The notes beneath the pieces are model-generated. The model searched no databases and was not told where the DNA came from. It saw nothing but the letters and a program-made list of their open reading frames with translations. Positions 1 to 5,463 of a stretch of 5,463 bases of DNA are shown here, piece by piece. The position numbers and the translations under genes are program-made. Position 1 is the stretch's first letter; every line of letters begins with the position of its first letter. Origin of the DNA: Clostridia bacterium (GTDB lineage Bacteria > Bacillota > Clostridia > DUPQ01); NCBI GenBank assembly GCA_030592355.1, contig JAUVJE010000159.1, positions 1 to 5,463 of the forward strand, read 5' to 3'.

Positions 1-885
1 ATTCCCTTTGATGTAGCGGATGAAATGACGCTTAAAAAAGAATCCGGCCGGTATAAGCTTCTTGTAATTCCATGTGCTTCATTTATTGATGATGATTTTA
101 CCGAATGGCTAAACGATTTTGTAAATGACGGTGGAAAAATAGTTACTGCAGGGGATATAGGAATGTACGGTGAGTTGGGTGAAATATCAGACCAAAGCTG
201 TCTTAAAGATATGCTGGGCATTGATTTTAAAGAATACAGTGATATTTCTGTAGAATATATGGTTGATATGCCAAAAGAGTTAAAAAGAGATATACCGGAC
301 ATGCCGATATTGATAAAACAAGCCGGGAAACTGATGAATGTCATGGAAAAAGACAAAGCGTTGAGACTGTCAACCAAATGCCTTCCGCCTTTTGAAGCAA
401 CGATTGACAGACATGTCTATCATCAACATGGACATCCCTATAAGAGGTCGGAATATGCATCTATAGTAAGCAATAGGTATGGGAAAGGTGAAAGCATTTA
501 TTTCTCGGCGGATATATTCAGATCCTTTTACAAAACTGCATCGCCATGGTTAAAAAAGATTTTTCAAAATGCTATGGAGGAAATACATAAAAAACCGATT
601 GTTAAATTGGAATCACCTCTTTATATATATCCAACCCTATTGAAGGTAAACGAAGGGTATCTGCTGCAGCTTATCAATATGATTGGTTCCATGACGGAGC
701 CTGCCAAATCATATCCCGTAGAAATGTTGAAGACACCTGAAATTGAGATAAAAATAAATTTGAATGTAAAAAGAGCTGTTGTGATTTCTGAACACAAGAA
801 CATAAAGTTAGAGCAGCAAGGTGAATATTCAAAACTGATAATAAACAACATAGGTGTGCATACGGCAATAATGTTGTATGAATGA
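1..885 (+). CDS. C-terminal part of a glycoside-hydrolase-like protein with a GATase1-like (beta-galactosidase trimerisation type) domain; 5' end outside window
   Basis: The frame is open from base 1 (it reads IPFDVADE before the first Met at 25), so the gene starts upstream and 25 is probably not its start; 294 residues are visible. Window residues about 25-75 have the pattern of the amidotransferase-like domain found behind catalytic barrels in GH42 beta-galactosidases and 'hypothetical glycosyl hydrolase 6' proteins: a hydrophobic strand (YKLLVIPCASF), an acidic helix, then NDGGKIVTAGDIGMYGE and a KDMLGIDF segment like the 'ADLFGV' of relatives. This domain is normally non-catalytic in such proteins. 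The last ~90 residues (YLLQLINMIGS to HTAIMLYE) look like a small beta-sandwich that ends many of these enzymes. No catalytic barrel is visible, so activity and substrate cannot be told. The stop at 883-885 lies 10 bases before the start chosen for the CapA-like gene, suggesting one transcript. Fold class is fairly sure; the glycosidase role is inferred. Confidence 0.72.
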   Translation: MPFDVADEMTLKKESGRYKLLVIPCASFIDDDFTEWLNDFVNDGGKIVTAGDIGMYGELGEISDQSCLKDMLGIDFKEYSDISVEYMVDMPKELKRDIPDMPILIKQAGKLMNVMEKDKALRLSTKCLPPFEATIDRHVYHQHGHPYKRSEYASIVSNRYGKGESIYFSADIFRSFYKTASPWLKKIFQNAMEEIHKKPIVKLESPLYIYPTLLKVNEGYLLQLINMIGSMTEPAKSYPVEMLKTPEIEIKINLNVKRAVVISEHKNIKLEQQGEYSKLIINNIGVHTAIMLYE

Positions 886-889
886 AAGG
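884..889 (+). promoter_or_regulatory. Ribosome binding site that sets the CapA-like gene start at 896
   Basis: GAAAGG overlaps the stop codon of the upstream gene and lies 6 bases before ATG 896. The in-frame ATG at 878, inside the upstream gene, has only the T-rich stretch AATAATGTTGT before it and no purine-rich site. This favours 896 and suggests that translation is coupled to termination of the upstream gene. Confidence 0.55.
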
Positions 890-895
890 CAAATC

Positions 896-2092
896 ATGAA
901 TAAAAACAGAATTAAGATACTTATAGCCGGTGATTTTTGCCCCATTGGCAGGACGGGGAGAGCCATACTCAATGGGGAAAGCCACGAAATGATAAAAGAT
1001 ATAAAGGGGCATATTGATTCTGCCGACATATCCGTTGTAAACTTGGAAACCCCGCTGTCTCTTGCGGGAACGCCGATTGAAAAAACAGGACCTAACCTAC
1101 AGGCTGATCCGGGATGTGTGGATTTTCTGGTAAACTCCGGATTTACATTAATCAATACTGCTAACAATCATATTTATGATTATGGAGAAGCAGCATTTTC
1201 AGAAACCATGGCTGTTCTTGATAGAGACAATCTCAGACATGTTGGTTCAGGTAGGAATATTGAAGAGGCGGTTAAGGCATCCACATTCAAAACAGGAAAC
1301 AAAAAAATAGCCTTTTTGGCATATGCAGAAAACGAATACACTATCGCAACGAAAGAAAGTGCCGGTGCAGCGCCGATAGATTTCGTTCTGAATGCACGTC
1401 AGATTAAAAAAGTATCTGCACAGAACGACATTACCATAGTAATGGTTCACGGCGGCAATGAATATAATCCCATACCGAGTCCGGGTATGAAAAAACGCTA
1501 CCGGGGTTATATAGACGCGGGAGCTTCCGCAGTTGTCGCCATGCACACGCACTGTCCACAGGGCTATGAATATTATGAAGGATGTCCCATCATCTATAGT
1601 TTGGGAAATTTTCTTTTCGACACGCCTTATCCGGATAAAGAGTATAAGAAAGATGATTTTTGGTGGAAGGGTTATATGGTCAGGCTTGTTTTTGGAGATG
1701 GTGTTGAAGTTGAGACAATACCGATTGACTTCGGCCCTGATGGTACCCGGATAAAAGAAATAACCGGAAGCGAAAAAGATAGGTTTATTGAATATTTGAA
1801 ATTCATAAGCGGTATTATTGGAGATGATGAAGAAGTACAGAAGTATTGGTATGCATGGTGCATGATGAAAGGTCCCTGGTGGGTAGGGTATTTTAATAAA
1901 CTCAGCTATCCATTTGAGAGAAACGATTCGGAGAAACTGCTGTCAGCCCTCGCAACCAGAAACGGACATACATGCGAAGCGCATAATGAAATCATAACAA
2001 CTTTCATGAAACTTGCCGCCCACGGAAACGACCTTGGCCATGAAAAATATATCGCTTTGATTGAAAAACTTCAAAAAGGTATGCTTCAATAA
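896..2092 (+). CDS. CapA-family (PGA_cap) metallophosphatase-fold protein, soluble
   Basis: This 398-residue protein (404 if ATG 878 is used) carries the ordered motifs of the CapA family, whose fold is that of calcineurin-like metallophosphatases. Numbering from 896: IAGDFCP (D13), VNLETP (N49-E51), TANNHIYDYG (N90, N91, H92), MVHGGNEYN (H185), AMHTHCPQG (H217, H219) and SLGNFLFD (237-239). These are the likely metal and phosphate ligands. The founding member, CapA, takes part in poly-gamma-glutamate capsule assembly, but most family members are uncharacterised. Two things differ from capsule CapA: there is no N-terminal membrane segment (the first beta strand starts at once) or signal peptide, so it should be cytoplasmic; and the usual HWG motif appears as HGG. 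After the core comes a C-terminal region of about 120 residues, rich in Trp at first (WYAWCMMKGPWW) and containing HTCEAHNEI. No capsule genes are nearby. Family is sure; substrate unknown. A role in sugar or phospho-sugar metabolism is only suggested by the neighbours. Confidence 0.88.
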   Translation: MNKNRIKILIAGDFCPIGRTGRAILNGESHEMIKDIKGHIDSADISVVNLETPLSLAGTPIEKTGPNLQADPGCVDFLVNSGFTLINTANNHIYDYGEAAFSETMAVLDRDNLRHVGSGRNIEEAVKASTFKTGNKKIAFLAYAENEYTIATKESAGAAPIDFVLNARQIKKVSAQNDITIVMVHGGNEYNPIPSPGMKKRYRGYIDAGASAVVAMHTHCPQGYEYYEGCPIIYSLGNFLFDTPYPDKEYKKDDFWWKGYMVRLVFGDGVEVETIPIDFGPDGTRIKEITGSEKDRFIEYLKFISGIIGDDEEVQKYWYAWCMMKGPWWVGYFNKLSYPFERNDSEKLLSALATRNGHTCEAHNEIITTFMKLAAHGNDLGHEKYIALIEKLQKGMLQ

Positions 2093-2141
2093 AAAGCAAA
2101 GAGGAATATTATTTTTAAAACTATGTTTCAGCCTCATGTAT

Positions 2142-2154
2142 TTGCATATTGCAA
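2142..2154. repeat. Inverted repeat TTGCA-TAT-TGCAA, possible operator
   Basis: Perfect 5-base arms (2142-2146 and 2150-2154) surround a 3-base centre. The right arm falls within the proposed -35 box of the promoter for the glycyl radical enzyme. A second small inverted repeat, ATCA-TG-TGAT (2173-2182), overlaps the -10 box. Short palindromes are common by chance in AT-rich DNA, so the operator role is inferred from position only. No regulator gene is in the window. Confidence 0.3.
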
Positions 2155-2177
2155 TGCGGGTTGTTTTTGTTTATCAT
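2142..2177 (+). promoter_or_regulatory. Candidate sigma-A promoter for the GRE-activase operon
   Basis: TTGCAA at 2149-2154 (4 of 6 matches to TTGACA) is followed after exactly 17 bases by TATCAT at 2172-2177 (5 of 6 matches to TATAAT). Transcription would start near 2184, giving a leader of about 26 bases before the TTG start at 2210. The feature begins at 2142 to include the inverted repeat covering the -35 box. The weak -35 box with an overlapping repeat would suit a regulated promoter. No hairpin followed by a T run is seen after the CapA-like gene, so read-through from upstream is also possible. Confidence 0.4.
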
Positions 2178-2196
2178 GTGATTGAAACTTCAGTAT

Positions 2197-2201
2197 GGAG
2201 G
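2197..2201 (+). promoter_or_regulatory. Strong Shine-Dalgarno GGAGG that points to a TTG start at 2210
   Basis: GGAGG lies 8 bases before TTG 2210, the ideal distance. The in-frame ATG at 2195 overlaps this site (ATGGAGG) and has no purine-rich sequence of its own upstream. It would also sit only about 11 bases from the predicted transcription start. The ribosome binding site therefore favours the TTG codon over the more obvious ATG. Confidence 0.65.
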
Positions 2202-2209
2202 ATACCGTT

Positions 2210-4372
2210 TTGCATAGCAAATTAACTTATCAGAACAGACTTGATTCCATAAGAGAACTGAAAGCTATTCATACTCTTCAAAAACATGCCATAAACGGAA
2301 CAGATGGCTATTGGGACATGGATGACAAGGGTATAATCCCTCCTCCGGGAGATTGGGTTTTCGAACCTGAAACCAATACTCCCGACGGTAGATTCACAGG
2401 GAATTATCTATGCGGAAAAAACTACAGAAAGCTTCTTGAAACACATCCCGTTTACATAAACCCCATGAGTTCTCTTGCGGGCGGTTGGATGCATAGTTTT
2501 TTTGATATAAAGAGACCTTTATGGGATCCGAAATTCGATTACTCCCATCTTCATGAAAATCAGAAGAAATATGACCTGGTATCGGGTATAGGCGGGATAC
2601 AGCATTTCAATGTGGATATGACTATCGGATTCTCCCTGGGATTCGGCGGCTTGTTGGATAAAGTAAATAAATATGCGGAAATAAATAAAGGCAAAGCAGA
2701 CGATTTTTACGTAGCTGAAAGAGATATTGTGCTTGGGATGCAGTCTATCATAAGCAGACATGCAAAAGCGGCGTATGAAATGCGGGCAATGGAAGAAAGA
2801 ACCGAAATTAAGGAAAGTCTTCTTAAAATGGCAAAAGCGAATGAAGATATAATTACCGGACCGCCGAAAACATTTTATGAGGCAATTCAATGGACGGCAT
2901 GGTTCATGATATTTGCAACAATGTACGATTTCAGCGGAGCAGGCGGGGCCATTGATGAGTATTTGTATCCCTTTTATCTGGCTGATAAAAAAGCCGGAAT
3001 ACTCACAGATGAAGAGGCTATATTCCATATGGCATGCCTGCTTGTTAAAGATAATCAATATTACCAGGTTTGCGGAACTAAAACTGACGGCAGCGATATG
3101 ACCAATGAATTATCCTTTTTCATGATTGAAGCCGCACACAGGATAAAAATTCCCACAAGCATATGTCTCCGGGTACATAAGAATATTAATCCTGAAATTA
3201 TGAAACTATCTGTTAAATATCTATTTGAAGATAAACTCGGCACGCCTTCATATATTGGCGATGAATCAGTGAATGAAGGTTTCGTTAAAAACGGATATTC
3301 CATGGAACTTGCAAGAACAAGGGCAAAAACAGGATGTCATTGGTGTGCTCTTCCGGGAACGGAATATACACTGAACGATATCGTTAAAATAAATTTTCTA
3401 GCGGTTTTTGATACTGCATTAAAAGATTACATTGAGAATTTACCTCAAAACCCATCGACGGACGGATTATATGAGACCTTTGCCAAACACTTGAAGATAG
3501 CAGTTGAAACAATCGCCGAGGGAATTGATTTTCATATAAAATATATGAAATACGTTTTTCCGGATTTAGTACTTAATCTTCTATGCCATGGCCCCATTGA
3601 AAAGGGTGGGGACATAAGCTCCGGTACGGTAGAATATTATAATATGTGCGTAGACGGGGCAGGGATTGCAACTGTTGCTGATTCCTTGGGAGCTGTTGAT
3701 ACAATGGTAGGTAAAGACAAGCCGTTTTCCTGGAATGAGCTTATGAATTTTCTTGATACGGATTTTGAAAACGCTGAAAAAGAAAGATTAATGTTGAATA
3801 GTGTGGATAAATACGGATCCGGAGGGTCTAAGGCAGACGAATATGCAGTTAGGATATCTAAGACATTTACTAAACTGGTGAAAGAAAAACCAACTCCGGG
3901 CGGGAGAAATATGATGCCAGGTCTTTTTTCCTGGGCAAATACAATACCCATGGGCAAAGCGGTTGGTGCAAGCCCGAATGGCAGAAAAGCATATACTCCT
4001 ATTAATCATGGTGCAAATCCCCATCCGGGATTCTCTAAGGCGGATTCACCCACAGGACTTGCCAATGCAGTGGCATCAGTTCAACCGGGTTATGGAAATA
4101 CCGCACCGCTGCAACTGGAATTCGACCCTCATTTTGGTATTGATGAAGGCGGCGTAGACTTAGTATCATCGTTTATTTCTACATTTATGGCAATAGGCGG
4201 AACATTGTTAAATATTAATATTGTAGATAAAAAGAAAATTCTGGCAGCTCACAAAGACCCTAAAAAATACCCCAACCTGATTGTAAGGGTAACGGGATTC
4301 AGTGCATATTTTGCCAGTTTGTCAAAGGATTTCAGGCAGTTGGTCGTTGACAGGATTGTGGATGGTCTATAG
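2210..4372 (+). CDS. Glycyl radical enzyme, pyruvate formate-lyase/diol dehydratase superfamily, substrate unknown
   Basis: This is a 720-residue protein from TTG 2210 (725 from ATG 2195; the GGAGG at 2197-2201 decides for TTG). Numbering from TTG, the PFL-like barrel covers roughly residues 1-590, with GIQHF (H132), GAIDEYLYPFYLADK (D249), the GTKTDGSDMTNELS segment near 289-302, the cysteine loop TGCHWCALPG (C376, C379) and VADSLGAVD. The C-terminal glycine-radical domain has SPNGRKAYTP and RVTGFSAYF, whose glycine G696 lies 24 residues from the end; it should carry the radical made by the activase encoded next door. C376 should become the thiyl radical. The residue two after it is Trp, not the Glu of GCxE dehydratases and decarboxylases, and there is no adjacent Cys pair as in true PFL. 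It is shorter than the usual PFL (about 760) or choline lyase (about 850). The product is oxygen-sensitive and cytoplasmic. Superfamily is certain; calling it a formate acetyltransferase would be unsafe. Confidence 0.93.
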   Translation: MHSKLTYQNRLDSIRELKAIHTLQKHAINGTDGYWDMDDKGIIPPPGDWVFEPETNTPDGRFTGNYLCGKNYRKLLETHPVYINPMSSLAGGWMHSFFDIKRPLWDPKFDYSHLHENQKKYDLVSGIGGIQHFNVDMTIGFSLGFGGLLDKVNKYAEINKGKADDFYVAERDIVLGMQSIISRHAKAAYEMRAMEERTEIKESLLKMAKANEDIITGPPKTFYEAIQWTAWFMIFATMYDFSGAGGAIDEYLYPFYLADKKAGILTDEEAIFHMACLLVKDNQYYQVCGTKTDGSDMTNELSFFMIEAAHRIKIPTSICLRVHKNINPEIMKLSVKYLFEDKLGTPSYIGDESVNEGFVKNGYSMELARTRAKTGCHWCALPGTEYTLNDIVKINFLAVFDTALKDYIENLPQNPSTDGLYETFAKHLKIAVETIAEGIDFHIKYMKYVFPDLVLNLLCHGPIEKGGDISSGTVEYYNMCVDGAGIATVADSLGAVDTMVGKDKPFSWNELMNFLDTDFENAEKERLMLNSVDKYGSGGSKADEYAVRISKTFTKLVKEKPTPGGRNMMPGLFSWANTIPMGKAVGASPNGRKAYTPINHGANPHPGFSKADSPTGLANAVASVQPGYGNTAPLQLEFDPHFGIDEGGVDLVSSFISTFMAIGGTLLNINIVDKKKILAAHKDPKKYPNLIVRVTGFSAYFASLSKDFRQLVVDRIVDGL

Positions 4373-5278
4373 ATGAATGGCCTTATATTTGATATTCAGC
4401 ATTTTTCCATATATGATGGTCCCGGCATAAGGACGACTGTTTTTATGAAAGGATGTTCCCTTAACTGCGAATGGTGCCATAACCCCGAGTCTATTAAGAG
4501 TAAAAAAGAAGTTCAAACATATTTTTTTAAATGCATTGGCTGCGGCCGGTGTTTTGAGGTGTGCCCTCAGGGCGCCCATAAAATTATAGACTCCGAACGG
4601 TTTTATGACAGAGAAATATGTTTAAGCTGCGGCAAATGTACAAGCAACTGCTATTCGGGAGCACTGGTGATGACCGGAAGTGAAATGACTCTTGAAGAAG
4701 TGATTGAAGAGATTTCCCGGGATTTGCCATTTTATTCTGATTCAGAGGGGGGAGTTACCTTTTCCGGAGGAGAACCATTGCTGCAGAACAAATTTGTATC
4801 AAAGGCGTTGGAAATATGCCGGGGCAAGGGAATTCATACGGCGGTTGATACTGCCGGGAACATTCCTTATAATGCAATAGAAGAAGTTATTCCTTATACA
4901 AATTTGTTTCTTTATGACATAAAGACAATGGATTCCGATGTGCATAAAAAATTTACCGGGGCAGGAAATGGAAGAATACTTGATAATCTTAGTAAATTGA
5001 GTAAAACCGGAATTCCCATAAGAATTCGCATCCCTGTGATTCCAGGTGTAAATGCAAGTATGTCTGATATGGTTAGTATAGCGGATTTCTGCACTGTTCT
5101 GAACAATATTGAGGCTGTTGAACCATTGGCTTATCACAGCCTTGGAGCGGGAAAACTCGAGAGTATGGGAATAGCCGGGGATAAGAAGGTTTTTTCAGTA
5201 CCGGAAAAGAAGACAATGGTTGAAATTTATGAACTGTTTGAAAGCAGAGGTTTGAAAGTAATAAGAAAGCCGGGATAA
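4373..5278 (+). CDS. Glycyl-radical-enzyme activating enzyme (radical SAM, with two ferredoxin-type 4Fe-4S sites)
   Basis: This 301-residue protein reductively cleaves S-adenosylmethionine and abstracts a hydrogen from the glycine of its partner GRE. It opens with the family signature IYDGPGIRT (13-21), followed by the radical-SAM cluster motif CxxxCxxC (C28, C32, C35; GCSLNCEWCHNPES). An insert of about 60 residues holds two ferredoxin-like motifs: C54, C57, C60, C64 (followed by P) and C83, C86, C89, C93 (followed by Y instead of P). Such inserts are usual in activases of dehydratase- and decarboxylase-type GREs and absent from the short PFL activase. SGGEPLL (131-137) is the SAM-binding GGEP motif; YDIKTMD (181-187) and RIRIPVIPGVN (217-227) are family motifs. 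The ATG follows the TAG of the GRE gene with no gap, and only a weak GGATGG (4360-4365) precedes it, so translation is probably coupled. Length is normal and all cluster ligands are present, so it should be active. Confidence 0.95.
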   Translation: MNGLIFDIQHFSIYDGPGIRTTVFMKGCSLNCEWCHNPESIKSKKEVQTYFFKCIGCGRCFEVCPQGAHKIIDSERFYDREICLSCGKCTSNCYSGALVMTGSEMTLEEVIEEISRDLPFYSDSEGGVTFSGGEPLLQNKFVSKALEICRGKGIHTAVDTAGNIPYNAIEEVIPYTNLFLYDIKTMDSDVHKKFTGAGNGRILDNLSKLSKTGIPIRIRIPVIPGVNASMSDMVSIADFCTVLNNIEAVEPLAYHSLGAGKLESMGIAGDKKVFSVPEKKTMVEIYELFESRGLKVIRKPG

Positions 5279-5323
5279 TATCGGCACATAGGTATTTACA
5301 ATCATAGGCAGACGATATTTATA

Positions 5324-5353
5324 TTGACACGAGTTGTGTATTTTTGTTAGAAT
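5324..5353 (+). promoter_or_regulatory. Strong sigma-A promoter for the tRNA-Met gene
   Basis: A perfect TTGACA (5324-5329) is followed after 18 bases by TAGAAT (5348-5353, 5 of 6 matches). A TGT just before it makes an extended -10 (TGTTAGAAT). Transcription should start near 5360, about 12 bases before the mature tRNA. This is the closest match to consensus in the window and fits a highly expressed stable RNA. It separates the tRNA from the GRE operon. The rest of 5279-5371 holds no gene that I can see. Confidence 0.75.
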
Positions 5354-5360
5354 GTGTTAG

Positions 5361-5455
5361 CGGTTTTATATGGCGGCGTAGCTCAGTTGGCTAGAGCATA
5401 CGGTTCATACCCGTAGTGTCACTGGTTCGATTCCAGTCGCCGCTACCAAAAACCG
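5361..5455 (+). repeat. Complementary 5' leader and 3' trailer flanking the tRNA
   Basis: CGGTTTT (5361-5367) in the leader is the exact reverse complement of AAAACCG (5449-5455) just after the CCA. In the precursor these 7 bases could pair, lengthening the acceptor stem past a 4-base bulge (5368-5371). This could influence end trimming. The match is seen directly; a role is inference. Confidence 0.35.
5372..5448 (+). tRNA. Elongator tRNA-Met (anticodon CAU), CCA encoded
   Basis: The 77 bases fold as a full cloverleaf. The acceptor stem is GGCGGCG (5372-5378) with CGCCGCT (5438-5444), including a G-U first pair. The D stem is GCTC/GAGC with GG in the loop. The anticodon stem is TACGG/CCGTA with loop TTCATAC (CAT at 5406-5408). 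The variable loop is GTGTC, the T stem ACTGG/CCAGT with loop TTCGATT, then discriminator A and CCA (5446-5448). It is not the initiator: it lacks the mismatched first pair and the three consecutive G-C pairs in the anticodon stem. CAU is also carried by tRNA-Ile2, whose C34 is changed to lysidine; the overall sequence resembles clostridial elongator tRNA-Met, so Met is preferred but not proven. It has its own promoter and is unrelated in function to the genes before it. More tRNAs could follow beyond the window. Confidence 0.95.
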
Positions 5456-5463
5456 TACCGCAG

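Noticed and set aside
2093..2194. Riboswitch or small RNA in the gap before the GRE gene
   Set aside because: The gap is only about 117 bases and AT-rich; apart from short inverted repeats no long stems, known aptamer motifs or terminator were seen.
2519..3058. Long open frame of 179 codons on the - strand inside the GRE gene
   Set aside because: It lies fully within a gene with clear family motifs on the other strand, its translation looks like no known protein, and it has an unusual Cys/Ile/Phe-rich composition typical of antisense frames.
2210..4372. Naming the GRE pflB (formate acetyltransferase) or a glycerol/diol dehydratase, choline lyase or 4-hydroxyphenylacetate decarboxylase
   Set aside because: There is no adjacent Cys-Cys pair as in PFL, no GCxE glutamate as in the other three groups, and no small iron-sulfur subunit gene between the GRE and its activase as expected for the decarboxylase.
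5277..5319. Rho-independent terminator formed by AATATCG (5277-5283) and CGATATT (5313-5319)
   Set aside because: The arms match over 7 bases, but they are AT-rich, the loop would be 29 bases, and no T run follows. A chance repeat is as likely.
5372..5448. Initiator tRNA-fMet
   Set aside because: The first pair is G-U rather than mismatched, and the anticodon stem TACGG/CCGTA lacks the GGG/CCC run of initiators.
5372..5463. tRNA gene as an integration site for a mobile element
   Set aside because: No integrase, no repeat of the tRNA 3' end and no mobile genes are in the window; only 15 bases follow the tRNA.

Overview
The window looks like a piece of chromosome from an anaerobic, AT-rich Firmicute, most likely a clostridium. 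The basis is the base composition, the A-rich Shine-Dalgarno sites, an oxygen-sensitive glycyl radical enzyme with its activase, and a tRNA-Met with an encoded CCA. The exact species cannot be read from the sequence. Every gene is on the + strand.

Layout: (1) 1-885 is the 3' part of a gene that begins before the window. It encodes the class I glutamine-amidotransferase-like (beta-galactosidase trimerisation type) domain and the C-terminal beta domain of a large glycoside-hydrolase-like protein. (2) 896-2092 is a CapA-family (PGA_cap, metallophosphatase fold) protein without a membrane anchor, apparently translated in tandem with the first gene. (3) 2093-2209 is a short intergenic region with a plausible sigma-A promoter whose -35 box lies in an inverted repeat. 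(4) 2210-4372 is a glycyl radical enzyme (GRE) of the pyruvate formate-lyase/diol dehydratase superfamily. (5) 4373-5278 is its radical-SAM activating enzyme, starting on the base after the GRE stop codon. (6) 5279-5371 carries a near-consensus promoter for (7) an elongator tRNA-Met(CAU) at 5372-5448. The last 15 bases are the start of the tRNA 3' trailer.

How they work together: the activase reductively cleaves S-adenosylmethionine and installs a radical on the glycine in the C-terminal RVTGFSAYF motif of the GRE. The radical is then passed to the active-site cysteine. The substrate is not known. The active-site motif is GCHWC. It lacks the glutamate two residues after the cysteine (GCxE) that marks the diol dehydratase, choline lyase and arylacetate decarboxylase groups, and it lacks the Cys-Cys pair of true pyruvate formate-lyase. 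The GRE is also short, at about 720 residues. With a glycoside-hydrolase-like protein and a soluble CapA-like protein just upstream, the locus may process a carbohydrate or a carbohydrate-linked compound, but that is inference. The uncharacterised GRE/activase pair is the most interesting content of the window.
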